From contig NZ_WEIO01000002.1 of the NCBI RefSeq assembly GCF_009183655.1, positions 62,001 to 126,000 on the forward strand: a stretch of 64,000 bases of DNA, given 5' to 3'. The notes below the pieces were generated by a model. It saw only the letters and a list, made by a program, of their open reading frames with translations. It had not been told where the DNA came from and did no database searches. Position 1 is the first letter of the stretch. Each line of letters opens with the position of its first letter. Below, piece after piece: positions 24,406-32,072 of this stretch. Origin of the DNA: Bacillus aerolatus (GTDB lineage: Bacteria > Bacillota > Bacilli > Bacillales > Domibacillaceae). The translations under genes and the position numbers were made by a program.

Positions 24406-24447
24406 AAGCATTCGGAGCCGGCAATTCAATGCCGGCTCCGAATGCTT
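24406..24447. terminator. Bidirectional terminator
   Basis: An 18-bp perfect stem (AAGCATTCGGAGCCGGCA with its complement) around a 6-base loop between convergent ykwC and patA. Confidence 0.92.
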
Positions 24448-24450
24448 ATT

Positions 24451-25608
24451 TTAGTTTTTTGTCTGCTGTAAAAAAGCTTCGATTCGGTCAATTCCTTTTT
24501 CCAGCTCTTCCATTGAACAAGCAAAGGACAGCCGAAAATAACCTTCTCCAAATTCAGAAAAGGCACTGCCGGGTACAACAGCTACTTTTTGATCCATTGC
24601 GAGCTGATAACAAAAATCAAACGAAGATTTCTTTATCCATGTTGGAATGGCCACAAAAAAGTAAAAGGCGCCGTCCGGTTTGACGACATCGAGTCCTATG
24701 TTTACCAGTCTGTTAAACACATAATCGCGCCGTTTTTTATATTCTTCACGCATAAATAAGGCATCGTTCTTGCCTGTCGAAACAGCTTCGAGGGCTGCCA
24801 TTTGCGCAACGGAAGAAGCGCAGGATACGTTGTATTGATGGACCTTCAAAATATGCTTAGCAAGGTTTTCAGGAGCGAATAAAAACCCGATCCGCCAGCC
24901 AGTCATCGCATGTGATTTAGATAATCCATTTAAAACGATTGTCTGTTCTCGTAAAAAAGAGGCGATAGAGACGTGCGGTGCATCGAAAGTAAGCTCGCTG
25001 TAAATTTCATCGGCTATAATGAAAACGTCCTTTCCCTTCACGAGTTCGGCGATCGCTTTTAATTCTGATTTTGTTAAGCTGATGCCTGTAGGGTTCGACG
25101 GATAAGGCAGGATAATGGCTTTTGTATTGTCTGTAAGAGCTCCACTGATCAAATCTGCTGTCAGTTTAAAACCATTTTGCCGTGTATCAACCATGCGTGT
25201 TTTTGCTTGGCACATATGAATAATCGGTTCATAACCGGGATAAACAGGGCCGGGCAGGATGACTTCATCTCCAGGAGACAGAAGTGTGCGAAGTGTGATG
25301 TCAATAGCCTGGCTGGCACCAACCGTAACAATAACCTCTGATTCAGGGGCATAGGTCAATCCGTATTTGCTATGTACGTATTTGGCTGCTGCTTTGCGGA
25401 GTTCAGGAAAACCAGCATTGTGAGTATATGTCGTATAATTGTTGGCAATCGCTTCTATTCCTGCCGCTTTTACATGTTCAGGCGTGAAAAAGTCAGGCTG
25501 GCCGATTGTAAGGGAAACTATATCTTCCATGCCGCTGACTAAATTAAAGAAGTTCCGAATCCCTGATATTTGGATGTTTTTTACTTGTTCGTTAATAAGA
25601 TGTTCCAA
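24451..25608 (-). CDS. patA: Aminotransferase PatA (N-acetyl-LL-diaminopimelate aminotransferase)
   Basis: The start is a TTG at 25608, shortly after GAAAGGCGG. The 385-residue protein is a fold-type I aminotransferase, with the PLP lysine in LNGLSKSHAMTGWRIGF and the conserved NPTG in YPSNPTGISL. In Bacillus, PatA makes N-acetyl-L,L-diaminopimelate from N-acetyl-2-amino-6-oxopimelate, the step between DapH and the deacetylase YkuR, both of which are in this window. Its product feeds lysine and peptidoglycan. The B. subtilis order patA–cheV is kept, with corA and a ykuV copy inserted. Confidence 0.9.
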   Translation of the reverse strand: MEHLINEQVKNIQISGIRNFFNLVSGMEDIVSLTIGQPDFFTPEHVKAAGIEAIANNYTTYTHNAGFPELRKAAAKYVHSKYGLTYAPESEVIVTVGASQAIDITLRTLLSPGDEVILPGPVYPGYEPIIHMCQAKTRMVDTRQNGFKLTADLISGALTDNTKAIILPYPSNPTGISLTKSELKAIAELVKGKDVFIIADEIYSELTFDAPHVSIASFLREQTIVLNGLSKSHAMTGWRIGFLFAPENLAKHILKVHQYNVSCASSVAQMAALEAVSTGKNDALFMREEYKKRRDYVFNRLVNIGLDVVKPDGAFYFFVAIPTWIKKSSFDFCYQLAMDQKVAVVPGSAFSEFGEGYFRLSFACSMEELEKGIDRIEAFLQQTKN

Positions 25609-25697
25609 TGAGTTTGCCGCCTTTCTATGTGGATATGATATATTGTAGCATTCAAAACAGGCAGGAATAAAATTAAAGAGAACAATGGAGAAAAAAT

Positions 25698-26678
25698 ATG
25701 ATTAAAACTTGCGTGTTAACAACGAATGGTGAATTAGTGTTCGACATTCAGCTTGAAGAGATAAAAGAAAAAGATATCGTGTGGCGCTGGGTCGATTTTT
25801 TTGATCCTAATGAAGAAGAGGCTTGGCAGTTAAAACACTTTTTTAACTTTCATCCGCTGGCAGTGGAAGATTGCCTGGATAACCAAAGCGGAAGGCCGAA
25901 ACTGGACTTTTATGAAAACTATGCTTTTTTCCTCATTCATGCTTTGGATCAAGACAGGCTTGAAGGAAAAGAAGCCGGGGTCTTTATTAATAGTGAGATG
26001 ATTGTCACTGTTCATAAACAACCAATACAGGAATTAAACGATGTATGGGAAAACGTAGTGGATGATACGTTTCTGCAAAAGGGACCGGTTTCGATATTAC
26101 ACAGATTGATTGACCGTTTCGTAGATGAATATTTTCCGGAGGTTTATCGTATTGAAGATTTGTTAAACAATGTAGATGAAGAGGTGGATACAAATCCGGG
26201 AAGCGATTTAATTGACCGCTTATTTAACATCCGGCATGACATCTCCAAACTGCGCCGTTCCATTTTTCCGATGAAGGACCTTGTGTATCGACTGTTGAAT
26301 TCAACCCGGCTGGATTACATGAAAGACCAGCATATTTATTTTCGTGATGTTTATGATCATTTAATGAAACTCGCGGAAATGCTTGAATCATACCGGGAAT
26401 TTTCTTCCGATATCCGGGACAGCTATTTGTCAGTGAATTCGGATAAAATGAACAACATTATGATGACGTTGACAATTATCACGACGATCTTTATGCCATT
26501 AACATTTATCGCAGGTGTGTATGGAATGAATTTCCGTTACATGCCTGAACTTGAAACACGATACGGCTACTTTATCGTGATTGCGGTCATGGCTGTCATT
26601 TCCATTCTCATGTTTTCGTTATTCGTGAGAGCGGGATGGCTGCAGCTGCGAAAAAAGAAAAAGCAGCCGCGCCCTTAA
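25698..26678 (+). CDS. corA: CorA-family magnesium/divalent cation transporter
   Basis: The 326-residue protein has a long acidic and helical cytoplasmic domain followed by two C-terminal membrane helices. The signature YGMNFRYMPEL, the GMN motif at the pore mouth, lies between them near residues 274-284. CorA channels form pentamers and take up Mg2+. The ending RKKKKQPRP is a basic cytoplasmic tail. No M-box riboswitch is present in the 89-base gap upstream. Confidence 0.92.
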   Translation: MIKTCVLTTNGELVFDIQLEEIKEKDIVWRWVDFFDPNEEEAWQLKHFFNFHPLAVEDCLDNQSGRPKLDFYENYAFFLIHALDQDRLEGKEAGVFINSEMIVTVHKQPIQELNDVWENVVDDTFLQKGPVSILHRLIDRFVDEYFPEVYRIEDLLNNVDEEVDTNPGSDLIDRLFNIRHDISKLRRSIFPMKDLVYRLLNSTRLDYMKDQHIYFRDVYDHLMKLAEMLESYREFSSDIRDSYLSVNSDKMNNIMMTLTIITTIFMPLTFIAGVYGMNFRYMPELETRYGYFIVIAVMAVISILMFSLFVRAGWLQLRKKKKQPRP

Positions 26679-26726
26679 ATTAACTGATATTTCAGCTTAT
26701 CTCCTAACTTCATTTAGTCAGTTCAC

Positions 26727-26785
26727 TTGACTATCTAAACAATACTTATTATAATATAAAATATATCAAATAATAATAATTATAA
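26727..26785 (+). promoter_or_regulatory. Sigma-A promoter and PerR-like box before first ykuV copy
   Basis: TTGACT at 26727-26732 and TATAAT at 26750-26755 have a 17-base spacer. Just downstream, TAATAAT-A-ATTATAA at 26771-26785 matches 13 of 14 fixed positions of the PerR box TTATAATNATTATAA. The surrounding DNA is very A/T-rich, so the operator match could be chance; the promoter is strong. Confidence 0.55.
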
Positions 26786-26817
26786 AAAGAAAAATATTAT
26801 TATATGAGGTGGATACT

Positions 26818-27267
26818 ATGAAATTAAGAGAAGAAATGCCGGAATTAATAGGAGCAAAAGCGTGGATCAATGGAGAAGTAACAAAAGAAGGGTTAGTTGG
26901 GGACAAACCGACTTTAATTCACTTCTGGTCGGTCAGCTGCCATCTTTGTAAAGAAGCGATGCCGGAAATAAACGATCTTCGCGATACGTATGATGATGAA
27001 CTAAACGTGGTAGCTGTTCATATGCCGCGTTCAGAAGATGATTTGGATATGGGGGTCATTGAACAAATGGCTCTTGGCCATGACATCACTCAGCCTATTT
27101 ATGTGGACAGTGAACATAAGTTAACAGACGCATTTGAAAATAAATATGTGCCCGCTTACTACGTATTTGATAAAGACGGAAAGCTGCGCCACTTTCAGGC
27201 AGGCGGCAGCGGCATGGAGATGTTGAAAAAACGCATCGACCGCGTACTTGAAAAGGAAAAAGTATAA
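26818..27267 (+). CDS. Thioredoxin-like protein, YkuV paralogue 1
   Basis: The ATG at 26818 follows GAGGTGG; the in-frame GTG at 26809 is inside that site. The 149-residue protein has a thioredoxin fold with the redox motif CHLC (Cys41, Cys44) in SVSCHLCKEAMPE, a cis-Pro in KYVPAYYVFDK, and the conserved end HFQAGGSGMEMLKKRIDRVL. It is very similar to B. subtilis YkuV and to the second copy at 37431. No signal peptide is seen, so it is cytoplasmic. YkuV reduces disulfides and may serve peroxiredoxin-type partners. Confidence 0.88.
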   Translation: MKLREEMPELIGAKAWINGEVTKEGLVGDKPTLIHFWSVSCHLCKEAMPEINDLRDTYDDELNVVAVHMPRSEDDLDMGVIEQMALGHDITQPIYVDSEHKLTDAFENKYVPAYYVFDKDGKLRHFQAGGSGMEMLKKRIDRVLEKEKV

Positions 27268-27285
27268 AATAATCCGACTCATAAA

Positions 27286-27316
27286 AGCTGCTGATTTAAT
27301 CAGCGGCTTTTTTTGT
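27286..27316 (+). terminator. Intrinsic terminator
   Basis: AGCTGCTGAT and ATCAGCGGCT pair around TTA, followed by seven T. Confidence 0.85.
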
Positions 27317-27355
27317 TTCGCCGTACAGCCAGAAAAAGAGACGCGGACGTAATTC

Positions 27356-27382
27356 TAAATAATTTTAAAAACAAACCGACAT
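27356..27382 (+). promoter_or_regulatory. Candidate sigma-D promoter
   Basis: TAAA at 27356-27359, a 15-base spacer, and ACCGACAT at 27375-27382 match the motility sigma factor consensus (TAAA, N15, GCCGATAT) at 10 of 12 positions. It sits about 40 bases before the CheV-like gene. Confidence 0.6.
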
Positions 27383-27423
27383 TAAAGATAGAGTAAATAA
27401 AAACACGAGGGGATAGTAAACCT

Positions 27424-27909
27424 ATGAACAAAGACAACGGAGTTTTGCTTGAAAGCGGAACAAATGAATTGGAGATCGTTGAATTTGAAGTACGGGGCAA
27501 TAAATATGGCATCAATGTCATGAAAGTGAAGGAAATTATTCAGCCGATGCCGGTCACGTTTATTCCTCACGCACATGAACATATTAAAGGGATTATTCAG
27601 TTGCGGGGAGAAGTGCTGCCGGTGGTGGATACGGCCAAAGTTCTTGGCTTGCCCGGAGAAGGAGCAGGACAAACAGATAAATATATTGTCACTGAATTTA
27701 ATCAACAAAAAATCGTTTTTCATGTTCAAAATGTTACACGGATTCATCGTATATCGAGGGAAGATATTGAAAAGCCTTCCGATATGTATCAAGGGAATGA
27801 CAGTCAAGTCATCGGTGTGATCAAACTAAATGGTGAAATGATTTTACTGCTCGACTTTGAGAAAATCACTGTGGATATTCATCCACAATCAGGTGTTCCT
27901 ATAGGTTAA
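27424..27909 (+). CDS. cheV: CheV-type coupling protein lacking the receiver domain
   Basis: The 161-residue protein is a CheW-like domain with strong similarity to the N-terminal half of B. subtilis CheV (GNKYGINVMKVKEIIQPMPV, LRGEVLPVVD, VTRIHRISREDIEKPSDM). CheV is normally about 300 residues, with a C-terminal response-regulator domain. Here the frame stops at HPQSGVPIG, in the usual interdomain linker, and the next 100 bases hold no receiver-like sequence in any frame. It could still couple receptors to CheA as a CheW would, but it cannot be tuned by phosphorylation. The sigma-D-like promoter upstream supports a live chemotaxis gene. Confidence 0.82.
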   Translation: MNKDNGVLLESGTNELEIVEFEVRGNKYGINVMKVKEIIQPMPVTFIPHAHEHIKGIIQLRGEVLPVVDTAKVLGLPGEGAGQTDKYIVTEFNQQKIVFHVQNVTRIHRISREDIEKPSDMYQGNDSQVIGVIKLNGEMILLLDFEKITVDIHPQSGVPIG

Positions 27910-27980
27910 ATTAAGCAGACTAAAAACTGCTAAACTTGTCAAACATATTGATCAGCTTGTACTATAATATCGGAATGCAA

Positions 27981-28014
27981 AAAAACACTGGCTCCATGAA
28001 GCCAGTGTTTTTTT
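27981..28014. terminator. Bidirectional terminator
   Basis: AAACACTGGCT and AGCCAGTGTTT form a stem flanked by A and T runs, between the cheV-like gene and convergent ykyB. Confidence 0.88.
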
Positions 28015-28018
28015 GAAA

Positions 28019-28480
28019 TTAATACGATTGGCCGAGCGGTTTAAAAACAGGTTTATGATATTGCTTTTTCCGGTGAGGAGTCCGTTCATTCTGTTCCATG
28101 AAGCCGGTGTATGACTGCAGTATTTTTTTTGCCTCCGCTAAGTTCATATGAGTCCTTGGATTCCGCTTCATTTCGTCTAAGTTGCCGAAATGAGGAAGGG
28201 TGTGAAAGTCTTCTTTGCAAGGCGGGATATGGAATGTATAGTCACCGCAAGTGACGAGAACATCTGATTGCTGCTGGCTGTTTCTTGGATTATTTGAAAA
28301 GTGCAGGCCGGCTTTTTTCGCCCGTCCTTCTTGAATCATTTTTAAAAGGGCTTTCTTTTTTAATAAATATAAATATTTAGGATTTGTAGCTGTCTTCGCG
28401 TGCCGGTTGACAGTAAAGATTGCTTTAGCGAGGTTCGAGGTAGATGAAGAATGAGCAGGAGGTTCTTTATGAATACTCAA
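28019..28480 (-). CDS. ykyB: YkyB-like conserved protein
   Basis: The 153-residue basic protein corresponds to B. subtilis YkyB (about 154 residues) by sequence pattern (NLAKAIFTVNRHAKTA, LLKKKALLKMI, LHFSNNPRNSQQQSDVLV) and by position after cheV. No catalytic motif or membrane segment is visible. Function is unknown. The ATG follows AAGGAGTC. Confidence 0.82.
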   Translation of the reverse strand: MSIHKEPPAHSSSTSNLAKAIFTVNRHAKTATNPKYLYLLKKKALLKMIQEGRAKKAGLHFSNNPRNSQQQSDVLVTCGDYTFHIPPCKEDFHTLPHFGNLDEMKRNPRTHMNLAEAKKILQSYTGFMEQNERTPHRKKQYHKPVFKPLGQSY

Positions 28481-28626
28481 TGAAAAGACTCCTTTCAGAC
28501 TAATTTTAACCTATTATAACCGGTTTTCAGTTGATTGAAAAGTATCTGAACCATTTTAATGTTTATAATGGCAAGAGAAAAGATCAAGCGGTTAAAAGCG
28601 AGCTGTCTAATAAGGAGGAATGTAAA

Positions 28627-29013
28627 TTGAATGTATGGTATGTCGCTTTAGGGGGAGCTATTGGAGCCACCCTTCGCTATTTCTTCAGCATGTTGAATAA
28701 CAGCCTGTTTCCGTTTGGAACGTTGGCGATAAATATAGCCGGCAGCTTTTTACTCGGGGGCATTACTGCTCTTTACATGACAAAAAAGTTTAAAAAAGAG
28801 CAGCTGCTCTTTTACGGGACGGGCTTTTGCGGAGGTTTTACGACATTATCTACTTTTTCAAAAGAGACAGTCGAGCTTATTCAAATAAATGCTGTTCATG
28901 GTGTTATTTATGTGATGGTCAGTGTAGCAGGCGGAATAGCTGCCGGAATGGCTGGTTTGTGGCTAGGCAGCGGAAAAAAGAAGGGAGCGGGAGTATGGAC
29001 ATCCTCTTTATAG
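28627..29013 (+). CDS. crcB1: Fluoride channel CrcB/Fluc, subunit 1
   Basis: The TTG at 28627 after AAGGAGGA gives 128 residues (MNVWYVALGGAIGATLRYF); the frame from 28531 is an upstream extension. The protein has four membrane helices and the family motifs GGAIGATLRYF, FPFGTLAINIAGSFLLG with the conserved Asn, and GFCGGFTTLSTFS with the Phe box. Fluc proteins export F- as dual-topology dimers; in Bacillus two different subunits are encoded in tandem. No fluoride riboswitch was found upstream. Confidence 0.92.
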   Translation: MNVWYVALGGAIGATLRYFFSMLNNSLFPFGTLAINIAGSFLLGGITALYMTKKFKKEQLLFYGTGFCGGFTTLSTFSKETVELIQINAVHGVIYVMVSVAGGIAAGMAGLWLGSGKKKGAGVWTSSL

Positions 29014-29330
29014 CAGCAGGCGGGGCTGCTGGGGCTGTGCTGCGTTATGCAGCAGGTTTGTGGCTCGCAAGAAAAGAAGGGAGGTTTCCACTCGGAGCGC
29101 TGACTGTTAATTTATTGGGCAGTTTTTTCCTAGGGTTGCTCGCTGGCATTCTTCCGGCTTCCGGGCAAACATTTGCCGGAACAGGCCTTCTCGGGGGCTT
29201 CACTACTTTTTCAACTTTTAGTGTGGAAGCGGCCCTCTTATGGAATGAAAGCCGCTTATCATTTTTTAGTTATACAGGGATAACAGTCATTGGATCGACA
29301 GCTTTATTTTGGCTGGGGACCTTTTTGTGA
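28995..29330 (+). CDS. crcB2: Fluoride channel CrcB/Fluc, subunit 2
   Basis: The ATG at 28995 overlaps the end of the first crcB gene by 19 bases, so the two are translationally coupled. The 111-residue product repeats the family motifs: AAGGAAGAVLRYAAG, FPLGALTVNLLGSFFLG, and GLLGGFTTFSTFS. It presumably forms a heterodimer with the first subunit in opposite membrane orientation. Confidence 0.92.
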   Translation: MDILFIAAGGAAGAVLRYAAGLWLARKEGRFPLGALTVNLLGSFFLGLLAGILPASGQTFAGTGLLGGFTTFSTFSVEAALLWNESRLSFFSYTGITVIGSTALFWLGTFL

Positions 29331-29340
29331 AGGCGATCTT

Positions 29341-30216
29341 TTAGCGCAAAGACTTCAATGTAAATACAGTAATTTCAGGTATTGACAAAAAGCGGAAAGG
29401 CAGCCTTGTTGTTCCGAGTCCGCGGTTGACATAAAGCGTTAAGGCCGTGGTTCCGTTTACTTCATAACGCCCTTCTTTAAACACTTCTGCGTAAGGAGGA
29501 GTGATTAGCGCTCCATACCAAGGCAGTTGAACTTGTCCGCCATGGGAGTGCCCGCTCAGCTGAAAATGAATGCCGGCATTTGCTGCTTCTTCAGCTAAAT
29601 CAGGGGCATGGGAAAGTAAAATCAGATAGCGGTCTTCCTTTACTTTTTTTTTGGCCGCGCTGAAGCTCGGCTGTCCGAGCATCGCATCGTCCAAGCCGAG
29701 TAAATAAATACTGTCGTTCATGCTTTTTAGCTCTGCAGATTCGTTTTTCAACAGCTGAAATCCCGATTTTTTCATGATTGATTCATAAAGGTTCGTACCG
29801 TAGCCGCCGTGGTCATGATTGCCGTAAACAGCAAATTTCCCGAAAGGGGCTTTTAATTTTTGTAAGATAGAAATGGTGGTGTTTGTTTTATCCCGCCCGT
29901 AGTCATCTGGTCTGTCCAGTAAATCGCCGGTAAAAAAAATCAAGTCCGGATGAAGAGAATTAATCGTCTGGACGTGTCCGTATAATTGCTCGAGCGTATA
30001 TTGAAAGCCTACGTGTGTATCACTGAACTGGACGATCCGTTTATTATGAAAAGAAGCGGGGATTAATTCATGGCTAATGTCGATTTCATTTATTTGCAAT
30101 CGTTTCGGCTCAATAAACCTGGCATATGAATAACCGCCGCCAGCCAGCCCGAAAAGAGAAAGGGAAAATATAAGAGACTGTTTTAAAAAGGAGCGGCGGG
30201 AATATTGTTTTGCCAT
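29341..30216 (-). CDS. ykuE: Tat-exported metallophosphoesterase (YkuE)
   Basis: The ATG at 30216 (MAKQYSRRSFLKQSL) is preferred to the GTG at 30225. The 291-residue protein has a twin-arginine signal with SRRSFLK and a hydrophobic stretch (IFSLSLFGLAGGGYSYA). The metallophosphoesterase ligands follow: FSDTHVG, FTGDLLDRP, YGNHDHGGY and SGHSHGGQ. B. subtilis YkuE is a Tat substrate with a metal-dependent phosphoesterase activity bound to the cell wall. A tatAy/tatCy-type system must therefore be present elsewhere in the genome. Confidence 0.92.
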   Translation of the reverse strand: MAKQYSRRSFLKQSLIFSLSLFGLAGGGYSYARFIEPKRLQINEIDISHELIPASFHNKRIVQFSDTHVGFQYTLEQLYGHVQTINSLHPDLIFFTGDLLDRPDDYGRDKTNTTISILQKLKAPFGKFAVYGNHDHGGYGTNLYESIMKKSGFQLLKNESAELKSMNDSIYLLGLDDAMLGQPSFSAAKKKVKEDRYLILLSHAPDLAEEAANAGIHFQLSGHSHGGQVQLPWYGALITPPYAEVFKEGRYEVNGTTALTLYVNRGLGTTRLPFRFLSIPEITVFTLKSLR

Positions 30217-30362
30217 AAAAATCACTCTTTCAAATGAAGTTCTTCACTTTATTATAGTAATGGAAAAAAAGGCAATGATAAACGATTTTGCTTTGTTCGG
30301 ATTGAATAAAATCAATGACAACACACACACTATCTTCAAAGAAAGAAGAAGGAGTGGGTAAT

Positions 30363-30596
30363 TTGGGTGATTATTTATCATTATTGATCTTAGCGGTCGT
30401 TGCAGTTGCCGTCGTTTTAATACTATATACAGTGAAAGTACTTAAGCAGCAATCGGTCGTAAAAGCAGGCATGGATGAGCCGATCCCTAAAAACGTTCAA
30501 CAGCATCCTTATGTAAAAAACCCGGTATTTTGGGCTTATCTAATTGGTGCTGCACTTATTTTAGGTGTTATTTTTTATTTTGCTGCTCAATGGTAG
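30363..30596 (+). CDS. Small two-helix membrane protein
   Basis: The TTG at 30363 follows AGAAGGAGTGGG; the ATG frame from 30315 includes that site and is unlikely. The 77-residue product starts with a helix (YLSLLILAVVAVAVVLILY), then a polar loop (KQQSVVKAGMDEPIPKNVQQ), then a second helix (PVFWAYLIGAALILGVIFYF). I do not recognise the family. It stands alone between divergent ykuE and a terminator. Confidence 0.65.
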   Translation: MGDYLSLLILAVVAVAVVLILYTVKVLKQQSVVKAGMDEPIPKNVQQHPYVKNPVFWAYLIGAALILGVIFYFAAQW

Positions 30597-30601
30597 CATA
30601 A

Positions 30602-30641
30602 GAAAAGGATGGCTCAGAGAACGATCTTCGCCATCCTTTTA
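30602..30641. terminator. Bidirectional terminator
   Basis: AAAAGGATGGC and GCCATCCTTTT pair across about 17 bases between convergent genes. Confidence 0.8.
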
Positions 30642-30651
30642 TGCCACCTGT

Positions 30652-30894
30652 TTACATTCCGTGTTTTTCCAACAGGCCAGTCAGTTTTTCAAGATCAAAT
30701 CCAGTTACAGCTTCATTATGAATGATCACCGTAGGAGTAGATGAAGCATTCCAGGTCGTTTTCCATTCTTTTTTTGCTGATTCATCCTCTAAAATATTTT
30801 TTTCTTCAAAAATAATTCCACGGTCATTGAGAAATAATTTTATTATTTGGCATGGGGGGCAATCAGGCTGGGTATATAAAATAATGGACTTCAT
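30652..30894 (-). CDS. Glutaredoxin-like protein with CPPC motif
   Basis: This 80-residue thioredoxin-fold protein has CPPC (Cys12, Cys15) in YTQPDCPPCQIIKLFL and TPTVIIHNE with the cis-Pro. The pattern fits NrdH or glutaredoxin-like proteins of Firmicutes, which may work with bacillithiol or thioredoxin reductase rather than glutathione. The ATG follows AGGAGAAAC. Confidence 0.85.
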   Translation of the reverse strand: MKSIILYTQPDCPPCQIIKLFLNDRGIIFEEKNILEDESAKKEWKTTWNASSTPTVIIHNEAVTGFDLEKLTGLLEKHGM

Positions 30895-31064
30895 TACAGT
30901 TTCTCCTTTGTTTTTTTTGAATACAATATAAAAATAAAATAGTTGGATATGAAATCGATGTATGTTATATTTCTTTTGCCTATTTATTTTATATCAAACC
31001 GATATGAGACAGTCAAAATCAAAATAAATATTGGATAGCGAGATGAAAGGGGACGATCAGTTTT

Positions 31065-31319
31065 ATGTCACAATTAGCAGGGATTATCCAGCGTCTAAAA
31101 TCATTGCAAGAAGGTGGGGAAACCGGTGAAGTTCAGCAGCGTTTGTTTGAAGTGAATGGCAAGACGCTGTGCCAAGTGAAGTTTTTCCCGGGTAAAGATA
31201 CGTTCGAGCTGGAAGTATACGATAAAGAAGGAAAAGGCAATAAATATCCTTTCGATGACGTCGATATGACGGCAATTGAAATTTTTGATCTTCTTCAAGA
31301 AGAAAAACAACAGCAATAA
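31065..31319 (+). CDS. ykuJ: YkuJ-like small protein
   Basis: The 84-residue protein matches B. subtilis YkuJ in sequence (LAGIIQRLKSLQEGGETGEVQQRLFEVNG with FPGKDTFELEVYD) and in position upstream of ykuL. No function is known; it is a soluble alpha/beta protein. The ATG follows GAAAGGGG. Confidence 0.85.
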   Translation: MSQLAGIIQRLKSLQEGGETGEVQQRLFEVNGKTLCQVKFFPGKDTFELEVYDKEGKGNKYPFDDVDMTAIEIFDLLQEEKQQQ

Positions 31320-31324
31320 TCACC

Positions 31325-31361
31325 TGGCCCTGCTTGAGAGGTAAAGCGGGGTTTTTTTTGG
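31325..31361 (+). terminator. Intrinsic terminator
   Basis: CCCTGCTT and AAGCGGGG pair, with eight T following. Confidence 0.75.
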
Positions 31362-31490
31362 GTGATCGTGGAAATGGAAGAGGGAAGTTTGCTATAATTG
31401 AAGAAAGCACCTGAGGCAAATGGGGAGTGCGGGGAAATTGCATTCATAAAGAAAAAGCGCTTAGAAAAAGTGTAAAGGGGTAGTATTCAG

Positions 31491-31931
31491 ATGATTTCTT
31501 TTGAAAGTAAAGACGTAATTCATACAAATATAATGGATTATATTATTCCTGCCGAGAAAGTCGCCCACGTACAGCCTGGAAACAATTTAGAGCATGCCTT
31601 ATTAATTCTTACAAAAAGCGGATACACGGCGATTCCGGTACTGGATGCTAAATACAGGCTTCAAGGGTTAATTAGTTCACCGATGATTACAGAAGCAATT
31701 CTCGGACTTGAAAGGATCGAGTTTGAAAAACTGGAACATATGAAAGTGGAGGAAGTCATGTCGACCGACAAACCGTGGCTGACTATTGACGATCACTTTC
31801 GGAAAGCGCTTGGGCTGTTAATCAACCACCCTTTTCTATGCGTAACGGATGAAGAAGGAGAGTTTCAAGGGATACTAACGAGAAGAGTGATTCTTAAGCA
31901 TTTGAATTACCATGTGGATCAGCTTAAATAA
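31491..31931 (+). CDS. cbpB: c-di-AMP-binding CBS-domain protein DarB/CbpB (YkuL)
   Basis: The 146-residue protein contains two CBS motifs (ALLILTKSGYTAIPVLDAKY and ALGLLINHPFLCVTDEEG) and corresponds to B. subtilis YkuL, now DarB, and Listeria CbpB. In those species the apo form binds and stimulates the (p)ppGpp synthetase Rel and pyruvate carboxylase, and c-di-AMP blocks binding, linking potassium status to the stringent response. The c-di-AMP target KtrC is also in this window, at 40497. Confidence 0.9.
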   Translation: MISFESKDVIHTNIMDYIIPAEKVAHVQPGNNLEHALLILTKSGYTAIPVLDAKYRLQGLISSPMITEAILGLERIEFEKLEHMKVEEVMSTDKPWLTIDDHFRKALGLLINHPFLCVTDEEGEFQGILTRRVILKHLNYHVDQLK

Positions 31932-31951
31932 AGGAATGACCATTTTATTTT

Positions 31952-32034
31952 CAGTCGGACTCCCTGTACGTAAGAGAGACAATTGGGAAAGCGAAAGCTT
32001 CTCTGCTTTCTCTCGTAGGGAGTCCGTTTTTTTG
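31952..32034 (+). terminator. Long-loop terminator
   Basis: CGGACTCCCT and AGGGAGTCCG form the outer stem, enclosing a second hairpin (GAGAGAC and GAAAGCGAAAGCTTC-type pairing), and a T run follows at 32028-32034. Confidence 0.75.
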
Positions 32035-32072
32035 TTGCGAAACGCTGTTTGCCTGCAAGGAGGATCGGGTCA

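Noticed and set aside
25609-25697. Mg2+ M-box riboswitch before corA
   Set aside because: The gap is only 89 bases and lacks any M-box signature.
28531-28626. Longer N terminus for the first CrcB subunit
   Set aside because: The extension is polar and precedes a strong AAGGAGGA next to the TTG at 28627; the family starts at this point.
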